Assembly: GCF_008642335.1 (NCBI RefSeq)
Contig: NZ_CP029191.1
Location: 6,448,001 to 6,512,000, forward strand
Length of the DNA: 64,000 bases
DNA from: Streptomyces venezuelae
GTDB lineage: Bacteria > Actinomycetota > Actinomycetes > Streptomycetales > Streptomycetaceae
Reading direction: 5' to 3'
Shown: positions 28,573 through 37,698 of the stretch, one piece after another
Numbering within the stretch: the first letter of the stretch is position 1
How the letters are laid out: each line of letters starts with the position of its first letter
The notes under the pieces: model-generated
Database searches by the model: none
What the model was told of the DNA's origin: nothing
What the model saw: the letters and a program-made list of their open reading frames with translations, nothing else
Translations under genes and position numbers: made by a program

Positions 28573-30000
28573 GTGATCGATGAAGAGACCAGGTACGAGG
28601 CCGTGCGCAGCCGGGACGCTCGGTTCGACGGTGCGTTCTTCTTCGCCGTCCGGACCACTGGCATCTACTGCCGTCCCAGCTGCCCCGCCGTCACCCCCAA
28701 GCGGCAGAACGTCCGCTTCTACACCACCGCTGCCGCCGCCCAGACCTCCGGCTTCCGTGCCTGTCGGCGGTGCAGGCCGGACGCCGTTCCCGGGTCCGCC
28801 GACTGGAACGTGCGCGCCGATGTCGTGGGCCGCGCCATGCGCATGATCGGGGACGGCGTCGTCGACCGCGAGGGCGTACCGGGGCTCGCCGTGCGGCTCG
28901 GGTACAGCGCCCGGCAGGTGCAGCGTCAGCTCACCGCCGAGCTCGGCGCGGGCCCCGTCGCCCTCGCGCGAGCGCAGCGCGCCCACACCGCCCGCGTACT
29001 GCTGCAGACCACGGACCTGCCCGTCACCGAGATCGCCTTCGCCGCCGGATTCGCCAGCGTGCGGCAGTTCAACGACACGATCAGGACGGTGTACGCGCTG
29101 ACGCCGACCGCCCTGCGCGCCGCCGCCCCGCGCCGCGGCGCCGCCCGCGCCACTCCCGCCGCCGGCATCCCGCTCCGCCTCGCCCACCGTGGCCCCTACC
29201 GCGCCGACGCCGTCTTCGACCTGCTCGCCGAGGAGACCGTCACCGGCATCGAGGAGGTCACCGGCGAACGGGGTGCCCGCACCTACCGGCGTACGCTCCG
29301 GCTGCCGCACGGCACGGGCATCGTCGCCGTCGAGGAAACGCACCACGACACCACGACCGGCAGTGGCACCGGCACCGGCACCGGCGCGGGGTCGGCCGGC
29401 GAGGCCGTGCACCGGGGCGGCTGGCTCGACGCCCGGCTTCACCTCAGCGACCTGCGCGACCTCACCACGGCCGTGCAGCGCCTGCGGCGCCTCTTCGACC
29501 TGGACGCCGACCCGTACGCCGTGGACGCGCGGCTCGGCGCCGACCCCCGGCTCGCACCGCTCGTCACCGCCAGGCCCGGGCTGCGGTCGCCGGGCACCGC
29601 CGACCCCGACGAGTTCGCGGTGCGTGCGCTGGTGGGCAGGGAGGAGGCGGGACGCCTCGTCCGGGAGCACGGCACCGTGCTCGACGCGGCGTGCGGCGGA
29701 CTCACCCACACGTTCCCGGCCCCCGCCGCGCTGGCCGCCGCACCGGGCACGCTCGGCGCGCTGGCCGCCGCACTCGCCGACGGTTCCCTGCGCCTGGACG
29801 CGGGCGCGGACCGCGACGACGCGGAGGCGGTGCTGCGGGCCCTCCCGGGCGTCGACGCACGAACGGCCGCGCTCATCCGAATGCGGGCACTGGGCGACCC
29901 GGACGTGGCGCTCCCGGGCGCCCCGGACCAGACCCTCGACGCGTGGCGTCCATGGCGGTCCTACGCGCTGCGCCACCTGGCCCTGGCAGGCGGCTCGTAG
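28573..30000 (+). CDS. Ada-AlkA fusion: methylphosphotriester-sensing regulator plus 3-methyladenine DNA glycosylase
   Basis: A 475-residue DNA repair protein. Residues 1-75 form the Ada zinc domain with Cys33, Cys37, Cys64 and Cys67 (the first being the likely methyl acceptor). Residues 80-185 are an AraC helix-turn-helix domain (FASVRQFNDTIRTVYALTP). Residues 190-475 are an AlkA glycosylase with LPGVDARTAALIRMRALGDP (helix-hairpin-helix) and a DVALPGAPD segment carrying the catalytic Asp, ending in WRPWRSYALRHL. The start is the GTG at 28573; GGAGG is too close to it and CACAAT lies 6 bases upstream, so a leaderless start is possible. A Gly-Thr repeat (GSGTGTGTGAGS) links parts of the glycosylase. 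Confidence 0.92.
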   Translation: MIDEETRYEAVRSRDARFDGAFFFAVRTTGIYCRPSCPAVTPKRQNVRFYTTAAAAQTSGFRACRRCRPDAVPGSADWNVRADVVGRAMRMIGDGVVDREGVPGLAVRLGYSARQVQRQLTAELGAGPVALARAQRAHTARVLLQTTDLPVTEIAFAAGFASVRQFNDTIRTVYALTPTALRAAAPRRGAARATPAAGIPLRLAHRGPYRADAVFDLLAEETVTGIEEVTGERGARTYRRTLRLPHGTGIVAVEETHHDTTTGSGTGTGTGAGSAGEAVHRGGWLDARLHLSDLRDLTTAVQRLRRLFDLDADPYAVDARLGADPRLAPLVTARPGLRSPGTADPDEFAVRALVGREEAGRLVREHGTVLDAACGGLTHTFPAPAALAAAPGTLGALAAALADGSLRLDAGADRDDAEAVLRALPGVDARTAALIRMRALGDPDVALPGAPDQTLDAWRPWRSYALRHLALAGGS

Positions 30001-30004
30001 GCGG

Positions 30005-30100
30005 ATGCTCGCGTGCGATCCGGGTGTGGCGCTGTCCGGTGGGCCGGACCGAACCCGCGACGGGTGGCGTCCGTGGCGGTCCTCATCACCGCCCCCGCTG
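30005..30100 (+). pseudogene. decayed second copy of the AlkA C-terminal segment
   Basis: Immediately after the Ada-AlkA stop, one frame reads MLACDPGVALSGGPDRTRDG followed by WRPWRSS. This closely tracks the MRALGDPDVALPGAPDQTLD-AWRPWRSY end of the preceding gene, with a one-residue gap. At DNA level GTGGCGTCC-GTGGCGGTCCT matches GTGGCGTCC-ATGGCGGTCCT. The copy then diverges into proline codons. It looks like the remnant of a tandem duplication of the alkA 3' end. Confidence 0.7.
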
Positions 30101-30109
30101 AACCGCCCC

Positions 30110-30592
30110 TCACCCCCAGATCAACGCCCCCAACCACGCCCCCAGGATCAGCAGGCACGCGAACAGTTCCGTGAGCACGCTGCTTCCGCCCATGCGCAGG
30201 GCCGTCCGCGTCGCGGTCACCGCCTCGCCGTGGCCGCCCAGGCGCAGGCGTTCGCCGGTGTAGATCCCGGCGATGAAGCCGGGGATCGCGCCGATCACCG
30301 GCACGACGCAGAAGCCGAGCAGCGCGCCCGCCCCCGCGAAGACCGCCATGCGGCGTGTCGCGCCGCTCTCGCGCAGGCGGCGGGGCGGCAGCTGCCAGCG
30401 GACGGCCTGCGCCGCGAGGAGGACGAGCGTCGCGCCGACGAGGATGCCCCAGGCGAGCCCGTTCGGGTCCTGCAGCGTCCACCAGAGGACCGCGGCCCAC
30501 ACCAGCCACGCCCCCGGCACACCGGGCACCAAGACTCCGCACAGGCCGAGCAGCATGACCACGCCGACCAGCAGGAGTTCCCACGCTCCCAT
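30110..30592 (-). CDS. DUF456 family membrane protein
   Basis: A 160-residue integral membrane protein with about four hydrophobic stretches. The GLCGVLVPGVPGAWLVWAAVLWW opening and the GFCVVPVIGAIPGFIAGIYTGERLR segment are the DUF456 signatures. Glycine-rich helices in this family suggest tight packing; the function is unknown. It stands alone on the minus strand, convergent with the Ada-AlkA gene. Confidence 0.85.
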   Translation of the reverse strand: MGAWELLLVGVVMLLGLCGVLVPGVPGAWLVWAAVLWWTLQDPNGLAWGILVGATLVLLAAQAVRWQLPPRRLRESGATRRMAVFAGAGALLGFCVVPVIGAIPGFIAGIYTGERLRLGGHGEAVTATRTALRMGGSSVLTELFACLLILGAWLGALIWG

Positions 30593-30721
30593 CTGTCCAG
30601 AGTGCCGCAGATCCGGTGAAACCGCAGGTCAGGTTAGTCCCGGGTGCGGAGTGAGGACACAGCGAGGACGCGGCGAGGACGCAGCAAGGGCACAGGGAGA
30701 GGGGGCAGGAAAGCGCTGGCG

Positions 30722-31708
30722 CTAGCGGCGTGCCACCCAGTTTCGTTCGTACGCGTGCCAGCCCAGCTGCAACCGCGTCGTCACCCCCGTCAGCTCCATC
30801 AGCCGCTTCACCCGGCGCTGCACCGTCCGCAGGCCCAGGTCCAGCTGTTTCGCGACGCTCGCGTCCGTCAGGCCGGCGAGCAGGAGGGACAGGATCTCCA
30901 GGTCCGTGCCGTCCGGGCCCTCCGGCGCGGCCTCGGACAGGGCGCCGCCGTTCTCGCCGATGCGCAGCGGCAACGCCTCCCGCCACACCGCCTCGAAGAG
31001 ACCCGACAGGGACTCCAGCAGGCCGCTGGCGTGCACGACGAGTGCCGCGGGCTCCGCCGTGCGCGAGGTCAGCGGCACCATCGCGAGCGTGCCGTCGGCG
31101 ATCACGAGTTTCGTGGGGACGCGGTCCACGACCCGTACCTGCTCGTCGCGTCCGATCGCCGCCGACAGCTCCGCGAGGCCCGTCGGGAGGTCGAGTACCG
31201 TGCGCTCGACCACGACGCGGTAGCGCACGCCGCGCCCCGTCGCCTGCTCCTCGGCGCTGTTCTCCGTACCCGTGATGGCGACGGGGCTGCCCGTGACGAG
31301 GGCGCACACCTCGTCACTCGCGCCCAGCTGCAGCTGGAGGAAGCGCTGGGAGACCGCGGCCGCGCCCGTGACCACCTCGACCAGGTCGTGGACGGTCGGC
31401 TCGGTGGCCTGCGCGCGGTACTCCTCCGCGAGCAGCGTCGCCGCCAGCTCGGCCTTCTCCAGCTCGTGCCGCTGCTGCGTGAGGAGCGCACCGAGCGCCA
31501 CGCCGGGCGGTGCCGCCACCCAGCGGCCCGCCCTGCCGGACGCCTGCGCGGCTAGCCCGTGCCGCTCCAGGCGGCGCAGTGTCCGCTCGGTCTCCGGCTC
31601 GCCGAGGGTGAGCCTGCGCGCGAGGTCCGCGACGTCGGCGGCGCCCACCGACACCAGCGCCCGGTACGCCGACTCGTGCGTCTCGTCCAGACCTATCGCA
31701 GACAGCAT
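30722..31708 (-). CDS. TrmB/LuxR-type helix-turn-helix transcriptional regulator
   Basis: A 328-residue regulator. Residues 1-60 form a TrmB-like winged helix (ESAYRALVSVGAADVADLARR), followed by a coiled stretch, a central phospholipase-D-like/sensor region, and a C-terminal LuxR-type motif (LLAGLTDASVAKQLDLGLRTVQRRVKRLMELTG region, about 268-300). GGGGAGGGG lies upstream of the ATG. It is divergent from the large subtilase gene. Such pairs recur in Streptomyces, so control of the protease is the natural inference. Confidence 0.87.
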   Translation of the reverse strand: MLSAIGLDETHESAYRALVSVGAADVADLARRLTLGEPETERTLRRLERHGLAAQASGRAGRWVAAPPGVALGALLTQQRHELEKAELAATLLAEEYRAQATEPTVHDLVEVVTGAAAVSQRFLQLQLGASDEVCALVTGSPVAITGTENSAEEQATGRGVRYRVVVERTVLDLPTGLAELSAAIGRDEQVRVVDRVPTKLVIADGTLAMVPLTSRTAEPAALVVHASGLLESLSGLFEAVWREALPLRIGENGGALSEAAPEGPDGTDLEILSLLLAGLTDASVAKQLDLGLRTVQRRVKRLMELTGVTTRLQLGWHAYERNWVARR

Positions 31709-31930
31709 GCGGCGACCGCCCCTCCCCAGTGCTCCGTTCCGGCGGCGCCGTGGCGGGAAACAGCCACGGCGTAAACCCGCCCGAGGACATCATCCCCGCA
31801 CCGCGCGTCCCGATGACAAGGTGACGCCACCGCAGCACCAACCACGGTCACGTTCGCGGCCTTTGGGCCGTCTTGACCGCGGTCCAGTCCTGCGTGCCCG
31901 TCTGCATGCCCACCAACCCTGGGGAGAGCG

Positions 31931-34900
31931 ATGCGCCTGATATCGCGTACGGCCTTGGGGGCGGCGTCCGCCGTCGCCCTCGCCGTCACCGCGGCCGTTC
32001 CGTCCGTGGCCGAGCCACGCGCGGACACGGCGGACGAGAGGCCACTGGTGGGCAGCGCCCTCCAGCGCGACGGCGGTGCCGTCGTCACCCTCGTCACCGG
32101 TGACCGCGTCCTGGTCAGATCCGACGGCAAGAGCGGGGGCGAGAGCCGCGGCAAAAGCAGCGCGGGGGCCGCCGCACTGCCCGGCGAGGACGGCACGACG
32201 CCGATGATCCAGACGCGGCAGTCCGGCAAGGACCTGTACGTCTACCCCGAAGGCGCCGTCCACGCCATCGCCGAGGGCCTCGTCGACGAGGAGCTCTTCA
32301 ACGTCACCGGGCTCGTCCGCCAGGGCTACGACGACGCGCACTCCAAGAAGCTGCCGCTCATCGCCGTGTACGACACGTCCGTCGACGTCGCCCGCGCGGT
32401 GCCCGCCACCCCGCGCGGCGCCGAGCGCGGCCCCGTCCTCGAACCCGTCGACGGCGTCGCCCTGAAGGCCGACAAGAAGAAGGCCGGTGACTTCTGGGCG
32501 GACATCACCAACCCCCGGTCCCGTGCCGCGGGCGATCTGAAGAAACTGTGGCTCGACGCCAAGGTCGAGGCCACCCTCGAGAGGTCCACCAAGCAGGTGC
32601 ACGCCCCCGAGGCCTGGGCCGCCGGATACGACGGCAAGGGCACCAAGGTCGCCGTCCTCGACACCGGCGCCGACGCCGGGCACCCCGACCTCAAGGGCCG
32701 CATCGGCGCGACGAGGAACTTCACCGACTCCCCGGACACCGAGGACCGGCAGGGCCACGGCACCCACACCACCTCCACCGTCGGCGGCTCCGGCGCGGCG
32801 AGCGGCGGCAAGAAGAAGGGCGTCGCACCCGGCACCGAGCTCCTGCACGGCAAGGTCCTGAACGACAGCGGGTCCGGCGCCACGTCCTGGATCATCGAGG
32901 GCATGCAGTGGGCCGTCGACCAGAAGGCCGACGTCGTCTCGATGAGCCTCGGCAACCCGGCGCGGACCGACTGCACCGACCCGATGAGCACGGCGACCGA
33001 GGAGCTCGCGCGGTCCGCGAAGGACACCCTCTTCGTCATCGCCGCCGGCAACACGGGGCCCTCCCTCAACTCCGTCTCCTCGCCCGGCTGCGCGCCCGGC
33101 GTCCTGACCGTCGGCGCCGTCGACCGCGACGACACCACGGCCCCCTTCTCCAGCCGCGGGCCCGCCTACGGCTCGCACACCCTCAAGCCGGAGATCGCCG
33201 CGCCCGGCGTCGGCATCTCCGCCGCGGCCGCGGGCGGCAGGGGCGTCCACGCGTACCGATCCATGAGCGGTACGTCGATGGCGACCCCGCACGTCGCGGG
33301 CGCCGCCGCCCTGGTCAAGCAGCGCCACCCCGACTGGAGCGCCCAGCGGATCAAGGCGGCCCTCGTGTCGTCCGCCGACAGCCGCGTGCCCGGCGACGCG
33401 CGCGAGACCGGCGGCGGACGCCTCGACGCCAAGGCGGCCGTCGACCAGAAGGTGCTCGGCTCACCCGCCGTGCAGGGCGGCAGCTTCGGCTGGCCGCAGG
33501 ACTCCTCCGACCGCACCACGGTCGACGTGCCCTACACCAACACCACCGACAAGGCCGTCACGTTGCAGCTGGCCGTGGACGCGGTCACCGGCAACGACGG
33601 CTCCTCCGTCCGCTCCGGCGTCGCGCGGCTCGGCAAGCGCTCCGTGACCGTCCCGGCCGGGGCCACCGTACGGGTGCCGTTGAAGGTCACCCCGGACGCG
33701 GAGCTCAAGCGCGCCCAGTACGGCGACGTCACGGGACGCGTCCTCGCCACCGCGGCCGACGGCACCCGCGTCTCCACGCCCTTCTCCCTCTACGTCCAGC
33801 CGGAGACCGTCAGCCTCCGCGTGAAGCTGATCGACCGCCACGGCAGGGCCGCTGACGGAACGTCATCCGTCGACCTCATCGGCACCGACACCGCCACCGG
33901 CGAGCGGCGCTTCAACGAGGGCGCGAACGACCAGACGTACCAGGTCCGTCCCGGCTCCTACTTCCTGACCGGGTTCATCGACACGCGGGACACCGAAGGC
34001 GGCGGCGACAAGAAACTCACCGACTCCCTCACCCACATCGCCCGCCCGCAGGTCGAGGTCGAGAAGGACACCACGATCACGCTCGACGCCCGCAAGGCGC
34101 ACCGCCTCACCGTCAGGACGGACAAGGCGTCCGAAGTGCGCGGCGCCACCCTCGCCTTCGCCCGCACCTGGGGCAAGGACAACTGGCTGCACGCCGGCAC
34201 CGCCGCGGGACCGCGCACCATCCGCTCCTACTACCAGTCCGTCGAGGGCAGGCCGGCCGACGGCACCTTCGAATCCGGCAGCTACTGGCGTACCGCGGCA
34301 CCCCAGATCACCGAACTCGCCGTGGTGGGCGACAAGAACCCGGACAAGAAGCTGCACCCTCTCACCGCCTCCCTCGGCTCCGCCAACCTCGACGGCACCG
34401 GCAAGGCCGCCGTCGTCGACGCCAAGTCCGGTACCGCGCAGGAGCTCGAAGCCGCGGGCGTCAAGGGCAGGATCGCACTGGTCGAGGCGCCTGACAGCGG
34501 TGACGTGGCGGCCGTGGCCGCCGAGGCGAAGAAGGCAGGCGCGGTCGCCGTCCTCGCCCACCGCGCGGCTCCCGGCCGCTGGTACCCGTCCGCCGGATTC
34601 ACCGGATCGCCGCTGCCGGTCCTCGGCATCGAGCCGGACGACGCGGCGTACGTCCTGTCCCGACTGGCCTCGGGCCCCGTCGTCTTGCGGTGGAAGGCCA
34701 CCGCGAACAGCCCCTACGTCTACAACCTCGCGTTCCCCGAGACCGGGCAGATCCGCGCCGACCGCACCTATCGCGTGCGGGACAAGGACCTCGCCGCGAA
34801 CGAGGCGACGTACCGGGCGATGGGCCAGGCCACGGACTACGTGGACCTGCCCTCCGCGGTCCGTCCCACCGGCCTGGAGATCTACTTCGGCAACCTCGCG

Positions 34901-35731
34901 TCGGTCCCCGCCCCCGGCAAGCGCACCGAGTACTACTCGGCGGGCACGACCGGCTGGGGCCACCAGGTGTCCAGCAGCTTCCCGTACGGGGAGTTCATGA
35001 TCGACCCGGTGCGCACGTACGAGAAGGGCGAGCGGCGCGAGGAGACCTGGTACGACGGGGTCCTCACGCCCGGCGCGCCCCGTGACGCCGCGGGCAGGCC
35101 CGCGCTCGCCGGTGAGCGGCAGGGGAACCTGATCGGGGTGGCCCCGGGCTTCTGGGCCGATGCCGAACACGGCGGGATCCAGGGCAGCTTCGGCGACATC
35201 GGTTCCGTGCGGCTCGAGCGGGACGGGGAGGTCGTGGGGGAGTCCGGCTGGCCGTCCGGGGTGTTCAGCGTCCCGGCGGAGGACTCCGCGTACGACCTCA
35301 CCCTCTCCACGATGAAGCTCGGCTCCCGTGTGTGGCACCGGTCGACGTCGACGGAGACGACGTGGTCGTTCCGCTCGCACCTCGACGAGGACGCGGCCTC
35401 CCAGGGCATCCCGATGCTCTTCCCGAGGTACACCCTCGCCGAGGACGGCTTGAAAACCCTCCCCGCGAAGGACGGACAGCGGATTGAACTCGGCGTGACG
35501 GGGCACGCGGGGTACGAACCCGGCGCGCTCACCAAAGCGACGCTGTCGTACTCGTACGACGAGGGCCGGACGTGGACGGCGGCCAAGACCGCCGAACACG
35601 GCGGGAAGTGGAGTGCGACCGTGAACCACGCGGACGCCTCCGGCAAGCCGGTCCGGCTCAAAACCCGACTGACGGACGCTCACGGCAACTCCGTCACACA
35701 GACCGTGGCTCGCGCCTACGACGTGCGCTAG
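31931..35731 (+). CDS. secreted S8 family (subtilisin-like) serine peptidase, very large
   Basis: A 1266-residue exported protease. The N-terminus has a signal peptide (MRLISRTALGAASAVALAVT ... AVPSVAEP), then a propeptide with the VVTLVTGDRVLV motif. The catalytic triad is Asp244 (VLDTGAD), His276 (GHGTH) and Ser449 (SGTSMATPHVAG). The C-terminal 800 residues hold Fn3/jelly-roll-like repeats and a PA-like insertion (VKGRIALVEAPDSGD ... AVAVLAH). GGGGAG lies 5 bases before the ATG. It probably degrades extracellular protein and is likely controlled by the divergent regulator. In 31709-31930, TTGACC at 31873 is a possible -35, but no matching -10 is clear. Confidence 0.94.
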   Translation: MRLISRTALGAASAVALAVTAAVPSVAEPRADTADERPLVGSALQRDGGAVVTLVTGDRVLVRSDGKSGGESRGKSSAGAAALPGEDGTTPMIQTRQSGKDLYVYPEGAVHAIAEGLVDEELFNVTGLVRQGYDDAHSKKLPLIAVYDTSVDVARAVPATPRGAERGPVLEPVDGVALKADKKKAGDFWADITNPRSRAAGDLKKLWLDAKVEATLERSTKQVHAPEAWAAGYDGKGTKVAVLDTGADAGHPDLKGRIGATRNFTDSPDTEDRQGHGTHTTSTVGGSGAASGGKKKGVAPGTELLHGKVLNDSGSGATSWIIEGMQWAVDQKADVVSMSLGNPARTDCTDPMSTATEELARSAKDTLFVIAAGNTGPSLNSVSSPGCAPGVLTVGAVDRDDTTAPFSSRGPAYGSHTLKPEIAAPGVGISAAAAGGRGVHAYRSMSGTSMATPHVAGAAALVKQRHPDWSAQRIKAALVSSADSRVPGDARETGGGRLDAKAAVDQKVLGSPAVQGGSFGWPQDSSDRTTVDVPYTNTTDKAVTLQLAVDAVTGNDGSSVRSGVARLGKRSVTVPAGATVRVPLKVTPDAELKRAQYGDVTGRVLATAADGTRVSTPFSLYVQPETVSLRVKLIDRHGRAADGTSSVDLIGTDTATGERRFNEGANDQTYQVRPGSYFLTGFIDTRDTEGGGDKKLTDSLTHIARPQVEVEKDTTITLDARKAHRLTVRTDKASEVRGATLAFARTWGKDNWLHAGTAAGPRTIRSYYQSVEGRPADGTFESGSYWRTAAPQITELAVVGDKNPDKKLHPLTASLGSANLDGTGKAAVVDAKSGTAQELEAAGVKGRIALVEAPDSGDVAAVAAEAKKAGAVAVLAHRAAPGRWYPSAGFTGSPLPVLGIEPDDAAYVLSRLASGPVVLRWKATANSPYVYNLAFPETGQIRADRTYRVRDKDLAANEATYRAMGQATDYVDLPSAVRPTGLEIYFGNLASVPAPGKRTEYYSAGTTGWGHQVSSSFPYGEFMIDPVRTYEKGERREETWYDGVLTPGAPRDAAGRPALAGERQGNLIGVAPGFWADAEHGGIQGSFGDIGSVRLERDGEVVGESGWPSGVFSVPAEDSAYDLTLSTMKLGSRVWHRSTSTETTWSFRSHLDEDAASQGIPMLFPRYTLAEDGLKTLPAKDGQRIELGVTGHAGYEPGALTKATLSYSYDEGRTWTAAKTAEHGGKWSATVNHADASGKPVRLKTRLTDAHGNSVTQTVARAYDVR

Positions 35732-35861
35732 TCACACCGGTCCCGCCGGGCGGTCCTCCTGTGGGGGGTGGGCCCGCCCGGCGGCCCCTGTCGTCGCCGA
35801 GATGGCCGGAATTTCCGGATGCACCGTTTTCGTACGGCCGTCGCGGTGGAAAATTAGGGGC

Positions 35862-37562
35862 ATGAGCCAGCAGGGGGACAGGCCCAGCGGTCGCGACGAC
35901 GACTGGTGGGGACAGCTGTACGACGACGCCGCGCCGGACACGGGCCCGTCTTCGACGCCGGACACCCTGGACGACAGATACGCCTCGGCCTCGAACGCAC
36001 TCCAGCCCCCCGTCCCACCCCAACGCCCACCCACGGACCCGTTTTCCACGGACCCCTCCGACGCCCACCCCGGCCCCCGCGACGACAACACCCCGCCCGC
36101 CGTGCCCGGCGAGCCGGGACCTCCTGGGCCTTTCGCCGCCCCCGGCCCCCGCGGAGCCGGGGCCCCGCCCGACGTGGCCGGCCGGCCGGGACGTCCAGGA
36201 CCCTTCGCTGCCCACGACCCCCGCGACGACACCGACCCGCCCGACGCGGCAGGCCCGCCCTACGACCCGAGCGCCGGCCGCACCCCCGCCGGCCGGCCGG
36301 AACCCCCCGCGTCTCCCGCCCCCGAAGAACCCGCCGCGTCCCGCCCCCCGCGCACCCCGCCCACCTTCACCGCCCCGGCGCCCTGGGCGCCGCCTGCCGT
36401 GTCCGGTGGTCCTTCGACGTTTCCTGCCGGGGAGCGCGGGGGCGGTGGCGAGGGAGTCGGGTACTCCGGGGCGTCCACGGAAGGGCCCCGTGCCGGGGCG
36501 GCCGGTTCACGTCCGCCTGGCGTCCACGGTGCCTCTCCCCGTCCGCCCGGCGCCCACGGCGTGTCTCCGCGGTCGGCCGATGACGGAGTTCCCTACGTGG
36601 GGGACGGGCCGCCCACCTATGAAGCCGAGCCCAGCGCCTTGCCTGCCGCGGATCCCGATGATCTCGGGGAGCTCGTCGCCGACACCGTGCTGGACGGGGC
36701 CCGGTACGGGGCCAGTACGTTGCGGGCCGCCTCCGTGCGCGGGGATTCCGCCCGGTACCGGGGCGAGCCGCGCCGCGACGCGCTGCTCACCGCCCGCTTC
36801 GGGAGCGGCGAGGACGCCCTCGTGCTTGTCGCCATGGCCACCGGCGCCCGCGCCACGCCCGGCGCGCACCGCGCCGCCGCCGAGGCGTGCGACTGGATCG
36901 GGCGGGCCGTCGGACGCAGCCACGCGCGGCTCGCCGAGGACATCAGGGCCGCCCGGCGCGGCGACCTGAAGTCGGGCCTGCACCGCCTCACGGACCGCAG
37001 CCTCGGCAAGCTCCGCGCGCACGCCGCGGACCTGGGCATGGAACCGGACGAGTACGCCGCGTCCCTCAGGTGTCTTCTGCTGCCCGCCGACCCGTCGTGC
37101 CGTACGCGCGTGTTCTTCGGTGTCGGCGCGGGCGGCCTCTTCCGGCTGCGCGACGGCGCGTGGCAGGACATCGAACCGCGTGTCGCGGAGGCCACCGGTG
37201 AAGGAGTCGTCGGTTTCGGTTCGCCGCCTCCGCCGGGGCAGCCCGAGCAGGCGGAGGAGAGCGATCGGCTCACCATGGCGCTGGGGATCACCACGCCCCC
37301 GAGCCCGTACGAACCCGCCCCCGAGCCGCCCCGCGACCCCTTCCGCTTCCGCGCCTCCATCGCCCGCCCGGGTGACACGCTCGTCCTGTGCAGCGAAGGC
37401 CTCGCCGAGCCGCTGCGCGGTGAACCCGAGCTCGCCGAACACCTCACCCGCAGATGGGAGAAGGGCGGCCCCCCGGGGCTCGCCGCGTTCCTGGCCGACG
37501 TCCAGGTCCGGGTCAAGGGGTACGCCGACGACCGCACGGCCGCCGCCGTCTGGGAGGCATGA
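35862..37562 (+). CDS. PP2C-like phosphatase-domain protein with long proline-rich N-terminus
   Basis: A 566-residue protein. The first 250 residues are disordered Pro/Ala/Gly/Asp repeats (GPPGPFAAPGPRG and GRPGRPGPFAAHDPR are degenerate copies). The C-terminal 300 residues resemble the protein phosphatase 2C fold used by Streptomyces partners of vWA and kinase systems: YRGEPRRDALLTARFG, LVLVAMATG, and GDTLVLCSEGLAEPL. The DG and GD metal-binding aspartates are partly replaced (MATG in place of xDGxG), so catalytic activity is doubtful. The ATG at 35862 is chosen because the frame before it lacks a ribosome site. Confidence 0.72.
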   Translation: MSQQGDRPSGRDDDWWGQLYDDAAPDTGPSSTPDTLDDRYASASNALQPPVPPQRPPTDPFSTDPSDAHPGPRDDNTPPAVPGEPGPPGPFAAPGPRGAGAPPDVAGRPGRPGPFAAHDPRDDTDPPDAAGPPYDPSAGRTPAGRPEPPASPAPEEPAASRPPRTPPTFTAPAPWAPPAVSGGPSTFPAGERGGGGEGVGYSGASTEGPRAGAAGSRPPGVHGASPRPPGAHGVSPRSADDGVPYVGDGPPTYEAEPSALPAADPDDLGELVADTVLDGARYGASTLRAASVRGDSARYRGEPRRDALLTARFGSGEDALVLVAMATGARATPGAHRAAAEACDWIGRAVGRSHARLAEDIRAARRGDLKSGLHRLTDRSLGKLRAHAADLGMEPDEYAASLRCLLLPADPSCRTRVFFGVGAGGLFRLRDGAWQDIEPRVAEATGEGVVGFGSPPPPGQPEQAEESDRLTMALGITTPPSPYEPAPEPPRDPFRFRASIARPGDTLVLCSEGLAEPLRGEPELAEHLTRRWEKGGPPGLAAFLADVQVRVKGYADDRTAAAVWEA

Positions 37563-37659
37563 CCGCCGCACCTGTGAATTCATGGACCAGAGGCGACCGG
37601 AAGGGCGACCAGAAGCTCCGGCTTCGTACGAGTGAAGTCCTGGTCCACGGGTCACACGG

Positions 37660-37677
37660 GGTGAATCACGGTTCACC
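37660..37677. promoter_or_regulatory. inverted repeat GGTGAA-N6-TTCACC upstream of poxB
   Basis: Perfect 6-base arms lie 22 bases before the poxB ATG. A second complementary pair, TGGACCAG (37582) and CTGGTCCA (37640), brackets the leader. Either could be an operator or a leader structure. Confidence 0.4.
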
Positions 37678-37698
37678 AGCGTCGGAAGGTGCTACAGC

